Assembly: GCA_004294445.1 (NCBI GenBank)
Contig: REAZ01000035.1
Location: 1-38,393 of the forward strand
Direction: 5' to 3'
From: Cytophagales bacterium
Lineage (GTDB): Bacteria > Bacteroidota > Bacteroidia > Cytophagales > Thermoflexibacteraceae
Length of the DNA: 38,393 bases
Below are positions 32,371 through 38,393 of this stretch, piece after piece. The notes beneath the pieces were generated by a model. That model had not been told where the DNA came from. It made no database searches and worked only from the letters and a program-made list of their open reading frames with translations. The position numbers and the translations under genes were made by a program. Within the stretch, counting starts at the first letter, position 1. Each line of letters starts with the position of its first letter.

Positions 32371-32949
32371 ATGGCATTTATAAAAAAAGTAAGCCGCAAA
32401 GACAACGTAGAAGTCAATGCGAGTTCGATGGCAGACATTGCCTTTCTTTTACTTATTTTTTTCTTGGTAACAACTACTATAGCTACCGATAAAGGCTTGG
32501 CAATGCGGCTACCGCCCTATATACCTGAACATATTGACCACCACATCAAGAAACGCAACGTTTTTAATATCTTGGTCAATTCGCAAGATAACTTATTGGT
32601 AGAGGAAGAAAGTGCAAAAATAGCCCAACTTAACGCACAAATTAAAGAATTTATCGCCAACCCCAGCAAAAAAGAGAACTTATCAGAAACACCAGAAAAG
32701 GCAATTGTTTCTATCAAAACAGACAGAGGAACGACCTATCAAGTATATGTAGCTGTTTTGGACGAAGTAAAACGTGCCTATCACGAGCTAAGGGCAACAT
32801 TTTTGGGTATTTCCGTAGAAGAATATTTAGTATGGGCAAATGCAAGTCCCGAAACTTTGAGTAAAACGCAACAACAGAAGTTAGAAGAGGCAAAATTGAT
32901 GTTCCCTATGCAAATTTCGGAGGCAGAACCGAGCGAAGTAGTGAAGTAG
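32371..32949 (+). CDS. ExbD/TolR-family biopolymer transport protein
   Basis: This 192-residue proton-channel subunit has one N-terminal membrane helix (about 22-42). It carries the essential Asp in SSMADIAFLLLIFFLV, a periplasmic ExbD domain (AMRLPPYIPEH, IVSIKTDRGTTYQVYVAVLDEV), and a C-terminal extension of about 60 residues (EEYLVWANASPETLSKTQQQ) that is longer than in E. coli ExbD. Such tails occur in Bacteroidota ExbD proteins. With the upstream TonB homologue it forms two thirds of an energising complex. The ExbB partner must be supplied from elsewhere. Confidence 0.9.
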   Translation: MAFIKKVSRKDNVEVNASSMADIAFLLLIFFLVTTTIATDKGLAMRLPPYIPEHIDHHIKKRNVFNILVNSQDNLLVEEESAKIAQLNAQIKEFIANPSKKENLSETPEKAIVSIKTDRGTTYQVYVAVLDEVKRAYHELRATFLGISVEEYLVWANASPETLSKTQQQKLEEAKLMFPMQISEAEPSEVVK

Positions 32950-33023
32950 GTGTGTATATTTGTTGTAACAATCTAATATTGCTAATCACGGCAGATTTAG
33001 CAATCCTTAAAATTGACAACATC

Positions 33024-34124
33024 ATGCACTTATATTTTCAACAACAGCAGTTTTCTTTTGAAGAACTTTCATGTATTCAAATACTTATGCCTTCTGAAAG
33101 TTACCTTGCCCAGACGCTCCAATTTTGCAAAGAATGGCTTTTGGGCAAAGAAACTTTCCATATTTTTACTTCGGGTAGCACAGGCACGCCCAAAGCCATC
33201 ACGATAAGCAGGAAGCAAATGCAGGAAAGTGCCTCAGCAACGGCGAAGGCACTTGGTTTGCAAGCAGGAGATAATGCTTTTATTTGCCTTAATACCAACT
33301 ACATAGCTGGAAAAATGATGCTTGTGCGGGGCTTGGAAATTGGTATGAATATGATAGTAGCAGAGCCTGCCGCTAACCCTTTTGCAGGAATGGAAACACC
33401 TCTTCCACACTTCGATTTCTATGCCTTTGTCCCTTTGCAGCTACAAACGCTCTTAGAAGAAGGCAAGCAAATAGAAAAACTGAACAAGGCAAAGGCTATT
33501 ATCGTAGGCGGTGCGCCCGTAAATGCTGCCTTAGCAAATGCCTTGCAGACTATTTCTGCTCCTATTTATGCTACTTATGGCATGACCGAAACCGTTTCTC
33601 ATATTGCCCTCAAACGACTCAATGGGAAAGAGCAATCTCCTTATTATCAAGTACTTCCCAATACGCAAATAGGGCAAGACGAAAGAGGCTGCCTCACTAT
33701 TATTTCTCCCGTTACCCATTTCGAAAAGATAATTACCAACGACAAAGTAAAACTCATAGACAGCCAACGCTTTGAGTGGATAGGGCGAGTGGACAACGTC
33801 ATTAATAGCGGTGGGGTGAAAATTCAGATAGAAAAAATTGAAAATGAGATAGATACGCTATTTGCCAAACTTGGTATCTTGCAAAGATTTGCCGTAGTGG
33901 GGCTACCCGATGGCAAACTTGGGGAAGCCGTTACATTGGTAGTAGAAGGAAATAGTTTGCTTGCCCATGTCGCTGATAATGAAATTCTTAACTTATTAAA
34001 AAATAAATTAAGCAAATATGAAGTCCCAAAAAAGATTTTATACCTGCCTGCTTTGCCCGAAACTGAAACAAATAAGATTAATAAGTTAAAAATAAAAGCA
34101 TTATTGGCGGGTTTGGCGAACTAA
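33024..34124 (+). CDS. menE: o-Succinylbenzoate-CoA ligase-like AMP-forming enzyme
   Basis: This is a 366-residue member of the acyl-adenylate-forming superfamily, short for that group as MenE of Bacteroidota usually is. The phosphate loop is FTSGSTGTPKAITIS. Further motifs are VGGAPVNAAL, YATYGMTETVSHIAL (A5 motif), FEWIGRVDNVINSGGVKIQ (hinge) and the C-terminal KYEVPKKILYLPALPETETNKIN-type end with a Lys that would complete adenylation. It would activate o-succinylbenzoate for menaquinone synthesis. No other men gene is nearby, so the assignment rests on sequence alone. ATG at 33024 (MHLYFQQQQ) is preferred to the GTG at 32952, which lies 2 bases after the exbD stop. Its end is 3 bases from that of convergent pbpC. 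Confidence 0.82.
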   Translation: MHLYFQQQQFSFEELSCIQILMPSESYLAQTLQFCKEWLLGKETFHIFTSGSTGTPKAITISRKQMQESASATAKALGLQAGDNAFICLNTNYIAGKMMLVRGLEIGMNMIVAEPAANPFAGMETPLPHFDFYAFVPLQLQTLLEEGKQIEKLNKAKAIIVGGAPVNAALANALQTISAPIYATYGMTETVSHIALKRLNGKEQSPYYQVLPNTQIGQDERGCLTIISPVTHFEKIITNDKVKLIDSQRFEWIGRVDNVINSGGVKIQIEKIENEIDTLFAKLGILQRFAVVGLPDGKLGEAVTLVVEGNSLLAHVADNEILNLLKNKLSKYEVPKKILYLPALPETETNKINKLKIKALLAGLAN

Positions 34125-34127
34125 GCA

Positions 34128-36449
34128 CTATTTTACCCAAATTTTTATGTCTGTATTTCTGCCCTTATCATCACTGCACGAAATTTTTACTTCACCACTT
34201 TCAGGACTAAAAAACACTTTTTCATTAGGTTTTACAGCCTTATAAAATTTGTTGTTGATGTACCAAAAAACTTTTTTTACATCATTGTCCACATTGCAGT
34301 TCAGCATCAGTTCTATTGGTTCTTCATCAATCGTAAGGTATTCTCTGCCATCTATGGGTGAAACTATTTTGGGAGCATTTCCCTCTAAGAATTTGGTACA
34401 CTGTGGGTTATGTATAGGCATTTTTATTATATTCATCTGATTTGACTCATAAAAAGCAAGCATTTCGGGAGAGTGATTTGGGTAGAGTTTCTTTTTAAAA
34501 CCATTTTCGGGAAGGCACTCTGAGCAATAACTCATTTTTTCGTCAGGCGAAACAAAAACATATCTCAAATGCTGGCAACGCCTTGTATGTGAAATAGTTG
34601 GCATAAAATAATCTGAAGTAGTGCTTTCACAAAAGTCAGACGGCAAATCTCCCGATGCGGTGCAAACTAACCGAGTTCTTAACTCATCAGGCATAAAAAA
34701 CCAGTCCAAAGGAGCATTATAGTCAATCACATTAAAAAGCTTGAAAAGCAATGGTGTAGCTACTCCTGCCCCTACGAGTTCGGGAGAGCCGACTCCGTTG
34801 GCATTGCCGAGCCAAACTGCTACGGTATATTTGGCGTTGTAGCCTATGCTCCATGCATCCCTTCTGCCATACGAAGTTCCTGTTTTCCATGCTATTTTTG
34901 GGATATGCGGATTGTGTTCGTAATCGCTTGGCATTTCGGGGCGTTCTACTTTGGTCAAAACTTCTGTAAGCATATAGGCAGCAGAAGGAGAAATGAGGCT
35001 TGCTGTTGTTTGCGTACCCACAAGCAATTCATTATCAAGCATTTTTAACTCTTGGAATGTACCCTGATTTGCAAAAGCACAGTAAAGTCCCGCCATTTCC
35101 ACCAAACTCACGCCGCAACCGCCTAAGGCAACAGAAAGACCTAATTTCTTATCTTTACCAATAATTTCTTGAAATTGTGCTTTCCTTAGGGCTTGAAGCA
35201 TATTTTTAACACCAATTTGGTCTAACATTTTTACCGCAGGCACATTGAGAGAGTTCGCCAAAGCTACTTCTATACTCACCGCACCGTTGAAGGTACGGTT
35301 ATAATTTTCAGGGGCATAGCCCGAAAAATCTACGGGCAAATCATTGACTACAGATTTTGGCGTAACGATACCCTCATCAAAAGCAAGTCCGTAAATCAGT
35401 GGTTTTAAGGCACTTCCCGGTGAGCGGTAAGACCTTGCATTGTCGACCTGTCCCGCGTGCTGAATATCGGCAAAGTCAGGCGACCCCAGATAAGCAATGA
35501 TATTACGTGTCTTGTTATCCACCACAACCACCGCTGCGTTATGAATATTAAAACCTACCAATTTTCGGGAATAAGAATACGTAATGTCCTCTACTTTGCT
35601 CTGCACATCTGCCCTGATAGTCGTTTTTACAATGTCTATAGTAGGTATTTGCTGATGCAGGTAGTTTGCAAAATGTGGAGCGAGTGCAGGAGCGTCTAAT
35701 CGTTTTGCCGCAATCGGTTCACTGATTGCATCTTCAATTTGCTGATCGTCAAAGGCTTTATTTTCCTTGAATCTATTAAGCCACTTATTGCGTTCCTTCC
35801 CAATTCGTTCGTTGTGCTTTCCCAAAGCCAAAGAAGTAGGGCGGTTCGGAATAATGGCTAAAGTGGTGATTTGTGCCAAACTCAATTTGTCGGGGAGGCG
35901 GTCAAAATAAAGCAAGGAGGCAGATTTGATTCCCTCTACATTGCCGCCGTAGGGGACGAGATTGAGGTACAAAGCCAAAATTTCTTTTTTGGAAAACATT
36001 ACTTCCAACTGCACCGCCCTGAACATTTCCACTATTTTGTTTAGGTAGGTACGCTCTTTGGGGGCTAATAAGCGAGCTACTTGCATGGTAATCGTAGATG
36101 CCCCAGAGGTTTTTTTTGCCTTCGTGACGTTATTGAAAATAGCTCTTGCGATTGCCAACGGATTGATTCCCAAATGATAATAAAAATATCTGTCTTCTTT
36201 TTCTATGAAAGCCTTTTCCAATTCGGGCGTAATTTCTGCTAACTCCGTTTTCATGCGCCACTTTTCATCTTTGGACAAAAAAACGTTCAAGACTTTTCCT
36301 TCTTTGGAAATAATAAGCTGAGAATAAGGAACATAGGTGTTAATAGGAAAAGTAAAATGCAAGATAAAGAATATTACAATAGGAGAAAGTCCGTAAATCC
36401 AATATTTACGATACTTCGCAGAAAGCAAATAAATAATTACCTTTTTCAT
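34128..36449 (-). CDS. pbpC: Penicillin-binding protein 1C
   Basis: This 773-residue bifunctional peptidoglycan synthase is anchored by one helix (about 20-36). The family 51 glycosyltransferase domain (about 45-225) has the catalytic Glu in EKEDRYFYYHLG and the GASTITMQ block. The transpeptidase domain (about 285-560) has the Ser346 nucleophile in SPGSALKP, S-L-N at 400-402 and KTG at 522-524. The last part (about 600-773) is the PBP1C C-terminal beta-sandwich, with a Cys-rich stretch RRCQHLRYVF and SYCSECLPENG. In Proteobacteria pbpC pairs with an alpha-2-macroglobulin gene, but none is seen here. The enzyme may be one of the targets protected by the beta-lactamase at the start of the window. 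Confidence 0.95.
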   Translation of the reverse strand: MKKVIIYLLSAKYRKYWIYGLSPIVIFFILHFTFPINTYVPYSQLIISKEGKVLNVFLSKDEKWRMKTELAEITPELEKAFIEKEDRYFYYHLGINPLAIARAIFNNVTKAKKTSGASTITMQVARLLAPKERTYLNKIVEMFRAVQLEVMFSKKEILALYLNLVPYGGNVEGIKSASLLYFDRLPDKLSLAQITTLAIIPNRPTSLALGKHNERIGKERNKWLNRFKENKAFDDQQIEDAISEPIAAKRLDAPALAPHFANYLHQQIPTIDIVKTTIRADVQSKVEDITYSYSRKLVGFNIHNAAVVVVDNKTRNIIAYLGSPDFADIQHAGQVDNARSYRSPGSALKPLIYGLAFDEGIVTPKSVVNDLPVDFSGYAPENYNRTFNGAVSIEVALANSLNVPAVKMLDQIGVKNMLQALRKAQFQEIIGKDKKLGLSVALGGCGVSLVEMAGLYCAFANQGTFQELKMLDNELLVGTQTTASLISPSAAYMLTEVLTKVERPEMPSDYEHNPHIPKIAWKTGTSYGRRDAWSIGYNAKYTVAVWLGNANGVGSPELVGAGVATPLLFKLFNVIDYNAPLDWFFMPDELRTRLVCTASGDLPSDFCESTTSDYFMPTISHTRRCQHLRYVFVSPDEKMSYCSECLPENGFKKKLYPNHSPEMLAFYESNQMNIIKMPIHNPQCTKFLEGNAPKIVSPIDGREYLTIDEEPIELMLNCNVDNDVKKVFWYINNKFYKAVKPNEKVFFSPESGEVKISCSDDKGRNTDIKIWVK

Positions 36450-36479
36450 CTTTTTTTACCAATAATTTCATAAGCAAAA

Positions 36480-36513
36480 TGCAGTTGCCTGTGAAAAAAC
36501 ACAAACAACTGCA
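36480..36513 (-). terminator. Terminator ahead of pbpC
   Basis: TGCAGTTG (36480-36487) pairs with CAACTGCA (36506-36513). Inside, TGTG (36490-36493) pairs with CACA (36500-36503). On the minus strand TTTTGCTTATG follows. It lies 43 bases past the acidic-protein stop and 31 bases before the pbpC start, so it separates the two transcripts. Confidence 0.7.
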
Positions 36514-36555
36514 CTCAATAATTAGCAACCAATGCAAGCATAGATAGCAAGCCAA

Positions 36556-37068
36556 TTATTCTTCATCACCGCTATATGGACTGAATGAATATTCTGCATC
36601 GTCCAGCTCCAGCTTGTCTGCATTGAAGTCTTGCACAAATTTTTCTATGATTTCGGGGGTAATAGTATCTACATTTAGGCAAACATCTATAGAAACGCCA
36701 AAGTCCACCGCTTCATCTATGTTGATAAATTCCATTACCTCTACCTCGTCTTCTTGCTCGATGTCATCTACTATCATATCCAAGTAGTTCAGTTGGTCTT
36801 CGGTAGCGTCTTCCACGTTTTTCAAGTTTGGGAATTTCTCTTGCAAACGCGATTCGGCTAATTCGTATAGCTGAAGCTCGTACTCGGCACGTAGGGTGTA
36901 AATGAAAGTATCAAAGATTACTTCTTTCCCATCATTTTTGCCAACAAAAAAGAAATAGGCACTTTGGTCATCTTGCTCTTGTTCGGTATTAAGAACGAAA
37001 GAGAAGCCCGCATGTGCTGCCGCTTCCTTCATTTGTTTAATATTTTCGGGATTATATCCAGCGTTCAT
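36556..37068 (-). CDS. Unrecognised acidic soluble protein
   Basis: I cannot place this 170-residue protein in a family. It has no signal peptide or membrane helix. It begins MNAGYNPENIKQMKEAAAHAG, followed by a likely alpha/beta domain (FSFVLN, SAYFFFVGK, KEVIFDTFIYTL). A long helix (EYELQLYELAESRLQEKF) precedes a strongly acidic second half (VDDIEQEDEVEVMEF) that ends SFSPYSGDEE. The acidic character and C-terminus resemble in style, but not in sequence, the four-repeat protein behind pyrG. The ATG at 37068 is used because the further 28 residues to 37152 are hydrophobic and basic and overlap a TTACTTTG -7-like element (37092-37099). It is a single-gene unit bounded by a terminator. Confidence 0.75.
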   Translation of the reverse strand: MNAGYNPENIKQMKEAAAHAGFSFVLNTEQEQDDQSAYFFFVGKNDGKEVIFDTFIYTLRAEYELQLYELAESRLQEKFPNLKNVEDATEDQLNYLDMIVDDIEQEDEVEVMEFINIDEAVDFGVSIDVCLNVDTITPEIIEKFVQDFNADKLELDDAEYSFSPYSGDEE

Positions 37069-37165
37069 ATCTGTGTCTTTTAAAATTTTGGCAAAGTAAC
37101 GAAAATAAAAAAGAAAAAGTTGTAATTTTTTGCAAAGATTATAGAGTCGCACCTTTAAAGTTATA

Positions 37166-37194
37166 TTGGAAACGCGATTTTTCTACTATCTTTG
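37166..37194 (+). promoter_or_regulatory. Promoter of the Rpn/PDDEXK gene
   Basis: TTG at 37166-37168 and TATCTTTG at 37187-37194 are 18 bases apart. The predicted start is near 37201 with a leader of about 12 bases before the ATG at 37213, so the mRNA is nearly leaderless. Confidence 0.7.
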
Positions 37195-37212
37195 TGAAAA
37201 CAAAAATAGCAA

Positions 37213-38055
37213 ATGATAGCACAAAAATACATCAACCCGTTTACTGATTTTGGCTTCAAAAAGATATTTGGGGAGGAGGCTAACAAAGATTTATTGATTG
37301 ATTTCTTGAATGAATTGCTTACTGACAAAGGCAAAATTATAAACATTACCTACCTAAAAAGCGAGCGTTTGGGTGCAACAGACTTAGACCGAAAGGCTAT
37401 TTTTGATTTATATTGTGAAAATGAGAAAGGGGAAAAATTTATTGTGGAAATGCAACGTGCCAAACAAGACTATTTCAAGGATAGGAGTCTTTACTACGCC
37501 ACATTTCCCGTTCAGGAACAAGCAAAAAAAGGGGATTGGAATTATCAACTGAATAGCGTTTTTTCCATTGCCATTACTGATTTCATCATTGACGAGGAAA
37601 ACAAAACTAAACTTCTGCATGATGTTCGCTTGATAGAAAAAGAAACACAAAAGGAATTTTACGACAAATTGCGCTTTATCTATGTAGAAATCAAAAAGTT
37701 TGATAAAAGCTTAGAGGAAATAGAAACACATTTTGAGAAATGGCTGTATGTGCTTAAAAATTTGGTAAAAATAGAAGAAATACCACCAAAATTGCAGGAA
37801 AAAGTATTCAAAAAACTATTCCAAGTAGCAGAAATTGCTCGTTTTGATGCTGGACAACTACAATCCTATCGTGATAGTGAGAAAAACTACTTGGATTTTA
37901 CGGCTTCTTTGAAAACTTCTTTCAGAGAGGGAAAAGAAGAAAGAGAAATAGAAATTGCCAAAAATCTAATAATCTTGGGGGCTGATAATGAATTTATTAG
38001 CAAGGCGACAAGTTTAACTCCCTCCCAAATAGACAAGCTAAGAACTGAAAGCTAA
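37213..38055 (+). CDS. Rpn/PD-(D/E)XK nuclease family transposase-like protein
   Basis: This 280-residue protein opens with KYINPFTDFGFKKIFGEE, the standard beginning of the PDDEXK_2 (Rpn recombination-promoting nuclease) family. The nuclease core is visible: Asp65 in KAIFDLYCENEKGEKF and Glu79-Met-Gln81 in FIVEMQRAKQ, the E-x-Q form of the motif common in this group. A helical middle region and a C-terminal tail (SFREGKEEREIEIAKNLIILGA, LTPSQIDKL) match Bacteroidota members that often occur in many copies per genome. Rpn proteins are calcium-stimulated DNA nucleases linked to horizontal gene transfer and, in some cases, phage defence. The gene appears intact and has its own promoter. Confidence 0.9.
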   Translation: MIAQKYINPFTDFGFKKIFGEEANKDLLIDFLNELLTDKGKIINITYLKSERLGATDLDRKAIFDLYCENEKGEKFIVEMQRAKQDYFKDRSLYYATFPVQEQAKKGDWNYQLNSVFSIAITDFIIDEENKTKLLHDVRLIEKETQKEFYDKLRFIYVEIKKFDKSLEEIETHFEKWLYVLKNLVKIEEIPPKLQEKVFKKLFQVAEIARFDAGQLQSYRDSEKNYLDFTASLKTSFREGKEEREIEIAKNLIILGADNEFISKATSLTPSQIDKLRTES

Positions 38056-38151
38056 GAATGATATTTTGGGACTGAAAAAGAAGTGAAATTTTTTGGGCTG
38101 TTGTCAGCAGCATAGAGTAGCAACTAATCGTCATCTAAAACACACAATTTT

Positions 38152-38319
38152 ATGAAAACACTTTTGTTCCTTATTCCTATTGCTTTGGGTTTGCTTTGGA
38201 AATCTTGCCAAGAGGAAACTCCTTTGAAAAATGCTTGTGGTGGCTGCCCACACAACAATACTACTATACTTGAAGCGGATATTTTGGAGGCAATGCCTTT
38301 GTCCTACCCTTTCATCTAA
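38152..38319 (+). CDS. Short Cys-containing putative lipoprotein
   Basis: This is a 55-residue predicted secreted peptide. After MKTLLFLIPIALGLLWKSC, Cys19 could be the lipid-modified residue, although WKSC is a poor lipobox. The mature part QEETPLKNACGGCPHN contains a CGGC pair, then a polar stretch ending LSYPFI. I do not recognise it. The CxxC pair may bind metal or be redox active. The frame ends at a clean TAA, and the 74 bases from there to the window edge hold no evident continuation in another frame. It could be a real small protein or the front of a decayed larger lipoprotein. Confidence 0.5.
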   Translation: MKTLLFLIPIALGLLWKSCQEETPLKNACGGCPHNNTTILEADILEAMPLSYPFI

Positions 38320-38393
38320 GCACCCATTTTAGAAGTAGAGAAAAACTGTTTTTCCACTTGGACAGGGGTCAAAAAATTTAGACTACTGTGCGG

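Noticed and set aside
1..38393. Search by eye for CRISPR arrays, tRNA, rRNA and intact insertion sequences
   Set aside because: I found no regularly spaced repeats, no cloverleaf-like TTCGAAT-type arms in gaps, and no transposase with terminal repeats. The Rpn-type gene has no flanking inverted repeats that I can see.

Overview
The window looks like a chromosomal stretch of a Bacteroidota bacterium, most likely of the Cytophagales type. The DNA is AT-rich by eye. Markers of the phylum include a GldN/PorN component of the type IX secretion system (T9SS), a large protein with a gliding-motility C-terminal (CHU_C, T9SS type B) sorting domain, a 31-residue AURKAIP1/COX24-type basic protein next to RNase G, DUF6913 joined to dapA, and repeated promoter elements of the form TAnnTTTG with upstream TTTG. 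Shine-Dalgarno sites are largely absent, as usual for this phylum. I saw no rRNA, tRNA, CRISPR array, intact insertion sequence or prophage.

Layout. 1-4.6 kb: a 5'-truncated class A2 (PER-like) beta-lactamase, an atypical Nramp-fold transporter, a seven-helix DISM receptor with no output domain, an EamA permease and a small coiled-coil protein. 4.7-9.6 kb: a conserved core with the COX24-like protein, a long leader hairpin, rng, a secreted DUF3299-like protein, pyrG, and an acidic protein built from four ~46-residue repeats. 9.6-13.4 kb, minus strand: a Nudix hydrolase, a 53-residue basic protein, an arginase-family ureohydrolase, a Rieske-like lipoprotein with degenerate ligands, and an OmpA-domain protein. 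13.4-15.4 kb: an accessory island (PhyH dioxygenase, DUF5713, a four-helix membrane protein) with two TAAC...GTTA imperfect palindromes that resemble integron attC sites. 15.6-21 kb: envelope and signalling genes, namely a barrel-like protein, the CHU_C protein, a remnant of an OmpL-like porin, and a TPR-SpoIIE phosphatase.

21-26.5 kb: a Crp/Fnr regulator followed by a fatty acid hydroxylase-family enzyme and a DUF5360-like membrane protein, an orphan BatC-like TPR protein, the serine dehydratase alpha subunit, DUF6913 and dapA. 26.5-33 kb: a 1243-residue NtrY-like histidine kinase, gldN without gldKLM, and a TonB/ExbD pair without ExbB. 33-38.4 kb: menE, pbpC (PBP1C), an unrecognised acidic protein, an Rpn/PDDEXK nuclease and a tiny Cys-rich putative lipoprotein.

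Several genes converge on envelope biology: T9SS export (GldN and its CHU_C client), TonB energy coupling, peptidoglycan synthesis and anchoring (PBP1C, OmpA domain), and beta-lactam resistance. The rest is housekeeping: CTP, lysine/diaminopimelate, menaquinone, serine breakdown and RNA processing. No complete new multi-gene system is obvious. The strongest leads are the attC-like island, the four-repeat protein next to pyrG, and the hairpin ahead of rng.
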